Assembly (NCBI RefSeq): GCF_026213295.1
Contig: NC_079419.1
Span: 8,103,752-8,167,751, forward strand
Length of the DNA stretch: 64,000 nt
Direction: 5' to 3'
From: Gadus chalcogrammus
Lineage: Eukaryota; Chordata; Actinopteri; Gadiformes; Gadidae
A model generated the notes under the pieces. It did not search any database. It was not told the origin of the DNA and was given only the letters and a program-made list of their open reading frames with translations. The position numbers and the translations under genes are program-made. The number at the start of each line of letters is the position of its first letter. Positions within the stretch are counted from its first letter, which is position 1. This document shows positions 23,675 to 43,585 of the stretch, in pieces.

Positions 23675-24670
23675 GTGTTTCCTCACCGCGTCATAACGGG
23701 TCTCGAGAACCTGTGCCCGCGTTCAGCCAATGGGCTTCCCACTCGTGCCGGTAAGAACCGCTATAGTTCGCGGAACGTGTCCAATCAAAAGACGACGAAT
23801 CGGCCCAGTTTGTGGCAGCGTAAACTCCCGAATGTGCACCTGTCGGTTCGTCATCGTCTGTTCACACACAAGGCTCAGCCTAGCCTACGAAGTTATTCCA
23901 ACAAGCAAATAAAATCCGAACACAAGACGGACGTATACTGTATCTATAGACTATTGTAGATGAGGAATGATTGTTGCAGACATCTGTGAATAAGTATGTT
24001 CTTTTGACTGCATAGATATTGCCTTTTGGAGTGGGTAAGGCAAGAAGCCTCAGAAAAATACATTCAATCACATTGTAAATGTAGCCTTAACTGGAAATTA
24101 AATAGTTTTTAATTTGAATTGATGTGTTTATTAACGGGTGTGTGTGTTGGTGTGTGTGTGTGTGTGTGTGTGCAAGCGTGCAGCATGTGGTTTTATGTTT
24201 ATCCTACGGTTTGTATGTAGGATGTGTATGTGAGAGAGAGAGAGAGACAGGGGAGGGGAAGAGAGAGAGAGGTTGTATGTTGGTGTGTGCGTGTTTCTAT
24301 TTTGGTGAATGTGTGTTTGTATGTGGGCGTGTTAGTGAACTTGAATGTTAGTGTGTGTGTGTCGGCTGTTGATGTATGTGAGATCGATCAGATTTTTTGT
24401 TTGTAGAGCAAAGAGTGGGGCACGTGTGCGAGAGCATATCATGTCAGTGTGTGTGCGTGTTTGTGTGTGACCACCTGCTGCGTCATACGTGCTTCTGATG
24501 CAACAGGTTGGAATACATGGCTCCGTCCCATGTCACCACCACACAACACTGCCTCTATGTTGAGGCTACACCCCACATCAAGGTCTCAGCCCGATGGCAC
24601 CGCCCCCCTGGGACGTATTAGTGTCATTATCTACACAATCTCTTCAAACCTGAGGCTGCACATTACTGGA

Positions 24671-24695
24671 TGTGTGTGTGTGTGTGTATGTGTGA

Positions 24696-24739
<44 letters not shown>

Positions 24740-24751
24740 ATGTGTGTGTGT

Positions 24752-24806
<55 letters not shown>

Positions 24807-24839
24807 AGTGTGTGTGTGTGTGTGTGTGTGGGGGGGGGG
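24671..24839. repeat. Interrupted (GT)n ending in poly(G)
   Basis: About 80 GT units with single-unit interruptions (GATC, TTTA, TTC, GAGA), ending in nine Gs. Confidence 0.95.
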
Positions 24840-26975
24840 TTGGGTCGACGACTTTCTTTTTGCAGTGTTTGATCACAATCTCTTTACTGTATGTCTCCAA
24901 TGCCAACTCTAGTAGTGAACTTTGTGCCCTGGAGACTGAAACGCATTTGAGCACATTGCAAGAGTCACGTTACTTTCCAATGGGTATAAATCTCAGGGGA
25001 TGCCAGTATTATTGAATGCCTTTAAGTGCGTTGATATTTTAAAGTATGAGGTTGTGTATTACAACCTCCCCAGTGCAAATTTAAGATTTTCCACACATAC
25101 CACAACCATGTCTCAATCTGTGTTGCATTGGGCACACAACCGGAATAGATTGTGTATCTCCCTTGCAGTAGCAGCACTGAGCTTAATAAAACAAGGGTGT
25201 TTAAAGCTGATAATCCTGGTGAAAGAATGTAAAACAGCATTTGACGGGAAACCTTAATTGTTAACATTATATTTAGTGAAATATGTTCCTTCAAGTAAAT
25301 TAGTATTAAATGCATGCACTGTAATGAAATAGATTTTACCTGCTGCAATTGCATTATTTAAGTGTATTGCTAATAATGACATGGCATTAGAAAATGTTTA
25401 AACAAAGCGGTTTTAACTGCAACAGCCAGGAATACATGGCATATCATTCGTTCTCATCCATCCATTCCTCCACGCATTGCAGAGCTTCCAGTGACGGATC
25501 AGAGGATTTATGCGCGTTTCAGTGCGAGCGCTAAAATTGGAAGGAACACGCGCGGACAGCCAAAATAATTCCTCAAGTGCTTGACGAGCAGCAGCCTCTC
25601 AGCATGCCACTAGGCGCGTACAGTTGTATCTAAATATTGTTTATCACCTTGTGGTTACGAAGAGGGCTTGCATGGGAGAGAAGTGTGTGCCAATCATCTG
25701 ACCTCTGCAGCGCTTGCAGATGCAGACTGGCAGAGACAGAGAAGTGGTGTAGGTCACGGGAGGTGTCAAACAGGATTTACACGCTAGTGGTCCTACGTCA
25801 AGTAGGAGTTTTTATCGGCTCTGAGGTCGCCTGGCCATGCCAAAACATTCACTATCAGGTGAGGCGCATTTCGCCTATTGATGGATGAGTGTAAGGTCGA
25901 CAGAGGGCACCAGGAAAGAATGTGATAAAACACAGCCCCACCAATTATATATTAATTTTCTGATTTATTATGGTTGTTTGTACAAACAATGGCACATATT
26001 CATATACATGACTTTAGCAACATAAACATTTAGATATATAACATCTCATTTGTAAATATGTCCTGTTTTTACTTCAGTAAAAGTGCATTGTAAAACATGA
26101 CACGACACGTTATCAATAATATGGAAACATGAAAAAAAGAGGAGGGAAATAAATAACCATGCCACTTGCATATGTAACAATGGAACATATTTGAGTGTGT
26201 GTGTGCTGCCTCCAGGTGTGACCTTTCATCTAGGTCTTGGAAGAACTGTATCATAACGCATGATTTCACATAACTATAAATAACCCATGCCCGTCACAAC
26301 ATGGTCAAAACATCCATCACTTTTCAAAAAGAATGTACGACTATATACACATTTTTACTTAACAGTACAAATCCACGTTTGTATCGCTTTATCGCGAGAT
26401 CATGCTGGAAAAGATTCATAGACACATGTGACGGAGATCCTACATTTTGATTTTAAACGTTTTTCTTACGAAGCCCATTTGGTCATGCAAGAGAACCCTC
26501 CTGAAATGCTTACATAACTTTAAAACACGTCAAGGGGGAAACATGAGCACAGACGAATACATGGTCAGCACCCAAAATGTTCTTCAAAATCCGGTTCTGC
26601 ATATTCTTTGCACGACTCAGTGTTCAGTCACAACGGAGAAATTGCTTTGGCCCTTTGTCTCTCCGATGTGAGTGCCTGCATTGTAGATCTGAACGGCGTG
26701 TTGTTGTTATCCCACATGACTCTTAACAGACCACCCGGGCCGCCATCATCTGGCACAAGGACTCCCAGCCGGTCCTTTTTAAGAATCCCCCTGGCCTGTG
26801 GTGGAGTTATCTGGTGCAGACAGGTATCGGGTTAAGTGTGTGCTTCCAGGCGATCCCCGTGTTGGCTTCGTCTATTTATTTTTCCCATGATTTTCCCCGT
26901 GTGGCACACAGTGATTCATTCCTGGGACGTCCGCCGGGGAGGGGTCGCCCACAAAATGGCCCCCTGTGGCGACAA

Positions 26976-27345
26976 CGAGAGAGAGCGAGAGAGAGCGAGA
27001 GAGAACGATAGTGGGCGAGAGAGAGCGAGAGAGAACGAGAGAGAGCGAGAGAGAGCGAGAGAGAACGATAGTGGGCGAGTGACAGCGAGAGAGAGCAAGA
27101 GAGAACGATAGTGGGCGAGAGAGAGAACGAGAGAGAACGAGAGAAAACGAGAGAGAGCGAGAGAGAACGATAGTGGGCGAGAGATAGTGTGAGAGAGCGA
27201 GAGAGAACGATAGTGGGCCAGAGAGAGCGAGAGAGACTGATAGTGGGCGAGTGACAGCGAGAGAGAGCGAGAGAGAGCGAGAGAGAATGATAGTGGGCGA
27301 GAGAGAGCGAGAGAGAGCGATTGTGGGCAAGAGAGAACGAGATCT
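26976..27345. repeat. Higher-order GAGA minisatellite with a GATAGTGGGC punctuation motif
   Basis: Eight-base units GAGAGAGC/GAGAGAAC are arrayed and punctuated by ACGATAGTGGGCGAG-like segments at irregular intervals. At least seven copies of GATAGTGGGC (or GATTGTGGGC) are visible. One strand is almost entirely purine. Confidence 0.93.
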
Positions 27346-27842
27346 CTAAAAATAGACCTCGCCCCGACCTAGCTTCTCGTCCCATACTGTGACCAAGGCC
27401 CCCGTCCCCCCCCATGTCCCTCTCCCCCGTCCCCCCCCTAACCAGTTTTCATCTTGAACTCTGAAGGGCGAAGAACACTAATTGACTACCCCCGTTGACT
27501 ACTTACTCAACAGTACCGTCCATTAAAAATAGCAGCACCCGCGGGTGGGGGGTACGACCGGTGCTGAGGAGCCTAGCAGATGGGGCAGTGTGGAACGCAG
27601 GGGTGCAGCCCTGCTCCTGACAGGGACGCATGGATGGAAACCGAGTTCACGCTGTGCTTTTAGGCGTTCGGACCCGGTGACAGCACACTTTGACATGGAG
27701 ACCCATAAGCAGAGGAAGAGGTTCTTCTTGGGACTTGGGCAAAAATATCTCTTTGCCCAAGCATGGTGTAACAATGTTTTTTCACTGACTTCATAATAAA
27801 CGACACTGTTTGAGATGAATTGTCGGTAAATCAACAGCGTGT

Positions 27843-27876
27843 ATGATTACACGCTGTGTATACAGCGTGTAATCAT
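27843..27876. repeat. Perfect 15-bp inverted repeat (hairpin)
   Basis: ATGATTACACGCTGT and ACAGCGTGTAATCAT flank the four-base loop GTAT. It lies about 170 bp past the predicted atcay stop, so it would fold in the atcay 3'UTR if the transcript extends that far. Confidence 0.93.
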
Positions 27877-28042
27877 TTAAAGAATGTCTGGAACCAATTC
27901 AAATGATGCCTATTCCTCGCCGTTAACATGTGTTTATAACCGAGATCCATGAAGAACATTTCCCCAAATGTCAAGAGTTTGTGTTATCGGAAGGAGGACA
28001 TTTCAAAGCATGAAGTCTGATCAAACTATGTGCACCTCACTG

Positions 28043-34102
<6,060 letters not shown>

Positions 34103-34106
34103 CCTG

Positions 34107-34109
<3 letters not shown>

Positions 34110-34188
<79 letters not shown>

Positions 34189-34200
34189 GAGACAGAGAGA
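34110..34200. repeat. (GACA)n microsatellite serving as a polypyrimidine tract
   Basis: About 19 tetranucleotide units. On the minus strand this is (TGTC)n ending TCTCTCCAG|GATG, so the satellite ends 8-9 bases before the atcay start codon and forms the pyrimidine tract of that acceptor. Confidence 0.95.
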
Positions 34201-35400
34201 GAGAGTATAATCCTTTGAAACAACAGGGGTTATCCTAGAAAAGGCCATGCAGATCAACACTGCAATGGAACACTTTGTTCCCTTGGCAGGACCGTGCTAC
34301 TGTACCATAACTGTGTTATAGGCCCTGATGGGCCTACTCAATGAATTAACTCATTATTCACCTTCCTTCGCATACATCCCACAGGCCAATGAACTAAATA
34401 TAAAATAACTCTCATTCAGCCCCTGTTGGCCAATCTATAAAGAAACAAGAGACCTTAGTGCAGAGAAGGCAGCGGCAGTGGCGACACAGACCACGCTACA
34501 TGACACAACCCAATAGGAACGCGCACACACGCATGAGCCTCACTTTCAACCTGCTCCTACGCATCTCGCTTCCCTGCGGGGGGGTATTCCTTCTTGTGCT
34601 TTGCTGCACATCGCATGAGATTAGACGCACCTCTAGAAAAGCCATGCGTGTGTGTAGAGTGTGTGTCCCGTGTGTGTGTGTGTCTGTGTGTGGGAGGGGG
34701 GCTGCCTCGAAGCAGATGCATCCACCTTCTGTCGGTCAACTATAGCATGCGGATGATGCATCAAAGCCGCCGGTCAGCGAGCAGTACCCATGTGGAAACA
34801 ATCTGAAACAATGGGAAGCAGAGAGGGGGTTCGTAGCTCCAGGGTGCCCTGCTATGTTGGTGGTGCTACTGCTACTGCTTCTTCTGCTGCTGCTGCTAAA
34901 CTGGCTGCGGGTTAGGAACATCGAGTTGGCAGAGTAATGTTGTCTTCTGTGAGAGTGTGTTCTTACTGCACAGTATGACTGCCGCAAGAACTATGTCGTC
35001 TACTGTCACCATGGCTACCAGTGTTGAGATCATGCTTGTTTTGGAGAGATTCTTAACATTTTCGCAATAAGGAGCAGCAGGAGATGTCCTAATTAAGGAT
35101 GAGTAACAGACTGAATAACAAGAAAATATAAGAAAATAAAGAACGCACACACTTGAAATCCATAATTTGAGTTATGGGAATTTAAACCCGGGATTTCAAA
35201 GTGACTGTGTAGGCTATATGGAGTCAGATCCAGTCTAATCCAATGTATTTGTTCAGACCTGGTTCGAAATTTAAGTCTCAAGTGGTTTGATTGCCCAGAT
35301 TACACTAAATGTCCTTATGAGTCATCAAAGGGGCAAGGGAAAAACTCCCCAAACCGACAGCCTTGTGTTAAAGTGGCACATGGACGCGATTAGGGGTGTC

Positions 35401-35526
<126 letters not shown>

Positions 35527-36669
35527 TCTCAGAGGGGGCTTGCTGGGACTTGGGTATGGTCGCTTTAATCTTGTAATCCTATATTCTTTTAATTGTTTAA
35601 TGTGGATTTAATGAGTAGAATCTGAGTCTCATCCACAGGTTTGCCAACCATTATTGTTCTTTTAACTGATCTAAACTTATCTTCAGAGCTTTTCGTTTCA
35701 ATATTGACATTACGTAAAAGAAAGTGTATATGCTGAGCATTTATTTTAACATAGTGCAATAATCAAACCACAATATCAATGTTACCCCAGGTCTGAACAG
35801 CAACTATTTCAGGGGGGGGGGGGCGGGGGCGAACTGCCAAAGACCCACACACAAACAGCTGACTGGGAGGTGTGCCTGGCCGTCGACATCGACACAGATG
35901 TCTCTGGTCGGACTGCAGCTGTTAATACAGCGAGGAGGCGCTGACGGACACGAGCAGGGGGGGAGCGTGTGTGGACTGGGGATTGGAGCCCAGATGGTGG
36001 TCCGGTCCTCCAGCCCTCCTCCACTGCTCTCCTCCTCGCTCCCTCTACACTCCCTGCTCAGCTTTCATCACACGAGTGACACTCTTTACCAGGACGTATA
36101 TTCATGTATGACAATATAAGAAGGACCCCAGGAGGACTAATTCAATAAGTAAATATAAACAATTAAATGTTGAATGTATTTTTTTGGATGGATTTGGATT
36201 TGCACTAGCTTTATCATAATACGTATGGAAGGTAGTCCTGACTGATACATTATTATTACCCAATGTTAGACAATCTCTGCACAATGAACCATCCAGTAGT
36301 CTGTGACTAGTCTGTGACCAAAGACAAGCATAGCCTTCTGTGCAGTAGTGCAGCGACAGGTCAGAAAACCCAGATGATCAATTGAAACAGTGATACGGAT
36401 GATCACATGACCATGTTCCCTTTTTCCTCCTTTTTTTTTTTCTTCTAGCAAACTAATATGAATCTCTTCCTTTCTTTAAACAACCGCACACTTCACAATA
36501 TCTGGGATGGGTGGGGGGATTATGACATTGGTGAGTGAAATAGAAATAGGCTACAGCGTGAAAGCTTTTCAACGTTGCGATACTGCCACAGGTCATTAAA
36601 GAGCAGTCAGGAGATCCTTAATTCTCCATACAGCACAAAGATGCAGACATCGCAGCAGGCAGGCTGTGG

Positions 36670-36730
36670 ACATCGGGGATCGAACCCAGTGCTTGCTGTG
36701 GGAGTCGAATCCAATTTCCAATAAAACAAG
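36670..36730 (-). mobile_element. Possible tRNA-related SINE fragment
   Basis: The minus strand carries GGGTTCGATCCCC, a perfect RNA polymerase III B-box, and 27 bp upstream a second B-box-like GGATTCGACTCC. No clear A-box was found. Confidence 0.28.
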
Positions 36731-37935
36731 GTCTCAGATGAGAATAGGAGATACTCACAAAAGAGTGGTCTTTTTTGTGTCGTCCGATTGGTTTCCCCTT
36801 TAGCTTTATACTTCCCAGTTGTGATCATGTGAACGCCATGCTTTGCTGAGGACATCTGCAGGTAAAACACACTTTTATATAGTCAATAGTGCGTAGTCCT
36901 CTACTCTAGAGAACGAGGTTATTCCGAATATCTCCTATCGCCTCCTCCCTTCCACCGAGTGAAAACCCAACCGGAAAATAAATTCTGCGTCCTTATCGCA
37001 TCCCGTGCTGAATCAAAACAGCAGCTTCCTCTGTGAGGGAACTCTGCCTCTAGCAGAGAGAGAGAGAGAGGGAGAGAGGGAGAGAGGGAGAGAGGGAGAG
37101 AGGGAGAGAGGGAGAGAGAGAGAGAGAGCGAGCGAGAGAGACTATACAAGTAAAACTAGGACAACCCCCGTCCTGGGGGGTTTTCAGCTCTAACGCTTTT
37201 TTCCTTCTTCTGTTTGAAATATTATAACATTTATATCATCCTCATATGCTCCATAATGAGCACCCCCCCCCCCCCCCCATCCCTTGCAGGCTCTCTAATC
37301 CTTCTGGGATGAGGTCATCCCCGTCGTGTGGGAACTGCGATGCGATTGGTTATGTAATCGCACCTGCTGCTGCTGCCTACCTTCTCTGCGGAGTCCTGGG
37401 GTTCAGAGAGACCTGCGTGGATGTGGTCGAGGCGGAGTGCAGTAGCAGGCTATGGCATGGTCGCTTTTTCCGCTCCAGTTAGCACTGAGTTAGGTCCTCA
37501 GGTTTGAGATGGGTTCACAGCCAGCGAAAGATCACTGCGTTCTTGCCACATCTCTCTCTCGCTCCCTCTTAATCTCCCTCTCCCCCATCTACTCTCTCTC
37601 TCTGTCTCCCTCACTCTCTCATCGTCTTTTTTGGACTCCCTTGATAAACCCCTCCTCCGCATCATTTTCCTCCTATCTCTTTTCCATCATGCAATGATGC
37701 TCTTGACCCTGAACTCCCCACCCCACCCCGTCCCCTCCATCTAACAATCCCTCCCACCTTTCTCTCTCTCTCTCTCGCTCTCTGTAATTCTCTCCTCCCT
37801 CACAGCTGCTCTGAGCTTCGTTAGTAAACACAAGCCTCAATTTTTCCGATCTTCTAAATTGCTATTGGCTGGTTGATGACATGACGTGCAGGATTTTGTT
37901 AATAAAATGTTTGGTTTTTATGCCTACACCAGGCA

Positions 37936-37996
37936 ATATATATATATATATAGATAAATATATATATATATATATATAGATAAATATATATATATG
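37936..37996. repeat. (TA)n with repeated GATAAA interruptions
   Basis: (TA)n blocks are separated twice by TAGATAAATA, a higher-order repeat of about 30 bp. Confidence 0.9.
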
Positions 37997-38577
37997 GGAA
38001 ACATATTCCCAACTGTTTGTGTATAATGAGATGCTGGGTCTTATCCTGTCAAATGTCCAGGTTTACTTTCCTCCCACTAGGTGGTGGTAGAGAGCACTGT
38101 TTTGGATGAAGCCTTAATCTGCATGTCATTCGGCCAGCGCTCGGCAATAACAAGTCAGGTCAGGCGGGGCGAATGAGGGCGCAGCTCGTTGAATAAATAC
38201 TGGGCTATGTTCCATTTGTTATCTTGTGTTTTCTGCACTCGATTTTCCTTCGGGAACCTTCAAAAGCCATTGGCCATTGAGTGGGAGGAGGCGGGTTCAT
38301 CCTGTGTCACATGGTGTCTCGTCGGACTGGCCTCTGATGGAAAGCGATGCTGATGTGTGTCTCAAGGGGCCACCTATTCTAGAGGGTTCCTTTTTAGACT
38401 TTAAATAGCCTGGCCATTTGCTTTCCATCAAAGAGAGTTGATGCCAAGTGTTTGTCCCTTTCCCCAGTGTTTCACTCATCTTCATCTCATCTAATACGGT
38501 GCATGCATTGAAACTTGTCAAAATGCAAAGATTGTGTTTTTTATCTGTGAGTTGTTTGGAGGTTTACAATTCAACAG

Positions 38578-38608
<31 letters not shown>

Positions 38609-38659
38609 TAAGAGGGGAGGGGCCAACAATGAAATCTCTTATTTGATAGCACACACAAA

Positions 38660-38690
<31 letters not shown>

Positions 38691-41600
38691 AAACACACCC
38701 ACGAAAATGTTATGCTCGGCCCAAATATTTGCTGACTGCTTTTCTGCACTGCAAATAACCACACCTTACAGCCCTGAAGGTGTTGCTCCACTATTGATTT
38801 TACGCAGTTGTCAACCCCCAAGATAAGTGGCCTAAGATACAATTGTCTGCTGAACGACTACATGTAATTGTTAAATGACAGGCCAGGATATTGATTCCAA
38901 TGAGATTACCTGTCCAATCTCACTCTGTCAGGGCAGTTAGGGCATCATGGGTGGCAGAATAGTGAGTATAGTTAGGTGGAGCTTTATTTGAATGTAATTT
39001 GTTTAAAATTCCATAGCTTTCCGTCAGCTACTAGTGAAATGCTAATAGAGAGAGAATAGTTTCTGGTTGACCCAGCTTCTCAATGAGACCATTTAGATTG
39101 TAGACTGAAAGCGTATATTTTCAGACAAAACAGAGAATCTTTTTCCTGAATGGTTGGGGGAATCCATCTTGCCTGTCAATAACAGTTGCGTGAATCTAAA
39201 CCTTTTCATTCGCTGAGAAACGCAGGGAGGGAGCAGAGAGGGAGCAAAGAGGGAGGTTTTTTGTGAGGATGGGTTATTTTCAGAATCTTGCCTTCTTTTC
39301 TGCTTTTTCTCTTTACAACTTTCAATTCTTACCTACCGCACCTTATAGATGAATCATCTATGGTCCCACGGCAGGTCAGTGCTAAAGGCCTCACTGCTCC
39401 ATGGAACAAGATGTCCTGTCGATTATTAATGGGCTGCCAATTATGAGCTAAGCTTTTGAGCTGTTATACTCTGCTCATAATGCATTCATACACGTAACAC
39501 ATCTCCTAAAACCGACAGACAAAACCCACTTGGTACACTAGCATAGCAGGCCAGTTTTATCTAGAAAGTAACCTGAAACCTGAAACTTTGTTTTATCACT
39601 TTTGAAAACCACCCAAAAGCTGTGATAGTGTCAAGACTTCTTTCTATTGGCAACTCTACGACCAGCCCCTTTCAAAAGGACTTTAACAAACCACATAGCT
39701 TGTCGGTACCACCCAAATATGGGGTTCCTCATGAAGCACGTGCATAAATTGACAGTTGGGGAGTTAAAGAGGCCGCTGTGGGCGTTTGGGACAGGAAGGA
39801 GATGCCAGAGTCTATAGGCATGTCCCGTAGGCGTTTGAAGAGGACCAGAGGACACTGATTGACTGAAGTGAGTAGATTCAAGAATCAGCTACATCATGTT
39901 CTCTATTATCATTGAAGAAAGGCACAAGGCCTTCTTCAGAGTATCGATTGACTATAGGGATGCATGTTGATTTAAAATCCCCATGAAGTGGTGAGGTCGG
40001 ATTCTCACCTGTTGGATCGCTTTAAAGGGGGAGACATGTAGGCCTATCTGTTTTGTTGTATCAATGAAGCACTTCATCCATTAAGCTGCTGTCCTATTTA
40101 AACAACAATAGATAAAGAATGCAAGCCGTCATTATGGAAGGCCCCCGGGATTTGTCTGCAGAAAATTCTTACACTGTGGTGTGCAAGAGCAAAGGGATTT
40201 AATATAAAACCTTTTTTATGTAATTAATTTATTACTACTGAAGTTAGACCATTCAATAGGGTTAAATCATCTCACCAAAGACCTGAGCAGGTTAAATATT
40301 AGGGAGCGGCATGCAAAATAATATATGAATGAAATGTCAAATTTGAAACCGAATTCTAGTCTTGTGGTTAATAAGATAGGATAGCACAGTGCTTTATTAT
40401 TCCTAGATGGGAAGTTCAGGAATTGCTGCCGGGGCTTTCTGTGGGCAAGATAACCCACAGAGCAGCTGCTTCCAGAGAATGGATCATTTGTATTTTTACG
40501 AATGGAACCATGTCACCATGTCAGACACCGGACAGATTATCCGGGAACTGCATCTTTTAAATGCACTGGATGTCCGGTATGAGCAGGCTGCAGGGGGTTT
40601 GGTGTGCTGGAAAAGGTGTGCTCCGCGTCTGCCCATGACGTGTGTGTGACATCAATGGAAGCAAGCCCGGCTAAGAAGGAGGCTTTAGGTGGGGATTTGT
40701 TTTGCTTAGTTGGATCTCAAATTAGCCTGAGTAGATGAGTGAGAGATGGGTATGATAGGTCTCGTAGACGCATAGTTTCCCGAAGACACCAATAAACATG
40801 GCCCGCTTCTTGGACGGCGCGCGCTTAAACAAACAAAAATGATACATATGGATATTGAGTATATTTTTAATGAGATGTTATTAAAATATGATATGACCCC
40901 TCACATTCAGTAAGGTGTGAGATGATTCCAACACATGTCCCAAGAACATCATGTTTAATATTTTGACTGCATAATTTTTACTAAAGTATTCTAGGCCTAG
41001 TACAATTTGTGGTTTTGCATCCTTAAGTAATTCTAATACAGAGTTCTTGATTGAGGGGATGGAACCAGGCTTACCTGCTTTGAAATAGTTAATTCATTTA
41101 TAGAGCAAATATTTTACACCTGGAAGTACTTTGTATTATTATTTATCAAAAGGCTCTTTAAATATAAATGTATGCTCTACTATAGTGGCTAGAGCATGCC
41201 ATAAGTGTTTTATTCGACAACAATGATTGCATTTGTGCAGAATTTGCCATAACATATTTAGTTAAGTTTCAAGAAAGACATCTTACCATTTTTACTTGTG
41301 GTTACGCTGAATGCTAGTTAGCTACTTTATAAAGCAACAGCACCATGCATTAGCTAACACAAACCATCAATTATATTTTCTACGATTGGGACTCTCGTCT
41401 AAACCAATCAAAATAGCCCGGCTGGTTGATCAAATCGACATAACGAGCTAGATCAGGCGAAGCCGGTCGATACGCTCTTGATCGTTTAGGTCGCAACATG
41501 CGTGCGTGTAGTTGGCCACTCTGAGCTAACAACATAAGTGTGGGGTGGTAAAACTGCGGTTAAGACACTGAGCTTTCCTAGGGGGCTTAGAAGATGGCCA

Positions 41601-42609
41601 CCTGCCTCCCTGCCTTCCTCTTAACCTCTTAATGCTTTCACCGTCTGTTGTGGCTGCATCGTTTGGGATGGAAGTAGGGGCCTGTAGACTTGGAAAGTCA
41701 AAGTGAAACAGGGTCGATGCAAATTCAGTCCGGATTCAAATGCTAAACCAGTCACTAAACTGGTTCTGGTTAAATGAAGCGCTACACCTTGGAGGAATCT
41801 ATCGGCCTCTGTGGTCCCAGCCTTATAACATGACGTTAAAGTTATTCCAGGAAATCATACATTAAAATAGGAACTGATGGCCTCATTTTTATGGTTGAAT
41901 TCAAGACATAGGCTGACAATTAAAAGTACCATTTAAGTTGAATGCAAATGGAAACCCTGCACGTCATTTTACACATTCATTGATTATCTTATCCTACTGT
42001 AAGTTTTGGTGAGGTGAGGTTTAAAGCCAGAACTAAAGCATGGTATATTTCCAGTTGGCTGTACTGAACAATTTATTTTCACCGCCTACTTCCGACTTTC
42101 CAATGCAGGATCAAATGGGATCAGTAGTTTGCCACAAAGAAGGCAGAGTGGGGCAATCTGAGAGTCGCACTCAGAGACAAATACAGGCTTCCAGAAGTAA
42201 GGGGACCATTATCGTTTCATTTTTTTTTGCCATTCATATAATTGCTGCTTTTCTAAATTACCTCTCAAAGATCTGTTAAAAACTAAATAATTGAAAAAAA
42301 AAGGATGGTTATAGAAACAAGTGCCAAGCACTTACAATTGCTAGGTTAACTCATTCCCCGTGTCCAACAAAGATAGCTAGCATAAGAGGTTAGACAATGC
42401 TAAGTGACATTTTTAAGTGCCAGGACGTACAACATACATAAGTGCGAAGGAGGCATGCTTTTGGGAGAGTAAGGGAGCAGGAGGGGCGGTGGGGGGTAAG
42501 AAGGGAGGCTATGCAGAGTCCAGAGTCCATATAGTAACTATAATTATACTAATAACTACTCATTTAAACTATACTTCCGGTGCTAATGACCGGGTATCAT
42601 TGTCACAGG

Positions 42610-42861
42610 ATGGTTCAGACGGCCGGGGAAGATCTTGACCTCGCGGAGGACCTCGAGAAGATGGTGGAGGAAGAGGAGAAAGAGGAGGAGAACAACAAGT
42701 CCTTTCTGGGGAAGATTCAAGACTTGGACGTGGACATTAAAACCAGGGGCCACCATGATGGAGGGGAAGCAGGACGCAGAGGAGAGGAGCACGGGGATGT
42801 GAATGCTGTACGGACATCCGGGACATATGAGAACTGTCTCGTTGCACATTTTGAGGCTTAA
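42610..42861 (+). CDS. Hypothetical small acidic protein or single exon
   Basis: An ATG directly preceded by the acceptor-like TTGTCACAG|G opens an 83-codon frame (MVQTAGEDLDLAEDLEKMVE... to a TAA). It holds an acidic helix-forming block (EEEEKEEENN) and FLGKIQDLDVDIKTR, and ends YENCLVAHFEA. The first half has coding-like codon use; the second half is G/R/H-rich and less convincing. No family recognised and no partner exons found. It could be a chance frame in a purine-rich segment. Confidence 0.25.
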   Translation: MVQTAGEDLDLAEDLEKMVEEEEKEEENNKSFLGKIQDLDVDIKTRGHHDGGEAGRRGEEHGDVNAVRTSGTYENCLVAHFEA

Positions 42862-43585
42862 TGTACGAACTGACATCTATTGAAGATATGCCTCATTGGT
42901 TTACGGACTGCTCCACTGCAGCAGATGTGTCCAATGTGACTGGTTTATGAATGTAATATTTTCAACATGGCCGTTATGTGTTCTTTCGCTCTGTAGAGTT
43001 GCAGCATTACAGTTTTCCCATATTCCCATTTTTTTATTTATTCAAATGGTACAAAACGTATCTTCTTATAAGGGTTCAACAAAGGGTCCAGTTAAATTAG
43101 CAGTAAAACTTGGTCGGGTCAGGGTAGGTCGGACCTAATCTAATCTAATCTGAGTGGTTGCTGGGTGAGTATTTACTTGATGGCTGTTGTGACAAACACC
43201 AAGATTAAAAGATAAGGAACCGACAGGTTTCAAGGGGTTTTGTCTCTGCTAATGAGGCCAGAAGCATTGGCTTAACTGATAATCAAACAAACCTAAATGT
43301 CCTCGGCAATAAGGTCGATAAGCGGGTGCTAGCCACTCTGTGCCTATTGATTAGCTCACAGTTAACAGTAGTTTGAATGGTACACTATTACAAAATCAAC
43401 TATGGGAACATATGCCCAAGCATGCTTTCCCCCCTGTAAATATATGAAATGTTAAACTAAATATTAGTTTAGTTTATTATTTTACATATATTACACTTCA
43501 GTGACAATATCATATATGAAGTAAAAGATAACAAGATGAATACATTCAGCTTCAAATGACCATCAACAAGTGTCTGTTTTTACGG

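Larger units (their letters stand above)
23675..28042. other. Intergenic stretch between nmrk2 and the end of atcay
   Basis: No coding exon recognised. Contains GT-rich sequence (24144-24350), an interrupted (GT)n (24671-24838), a GAGA minisatellite (26976-27345) and a 34-bp hairpin (27843-27876). The atcay 3'UTR should occupy the right end. Confidence 0.7.

Noticed and set aside
26872..27415. Ser/Leu-rich minus-strand open frames of 150-180 codons
   Set aside because: They are translations of the GAGAGAGC minisatellite.
40407..40649. 80-codon plus-strand open frame
   Set aside because: No recognisable family, no flanking splice logic, and composition like the surrounding noncoding DNA.
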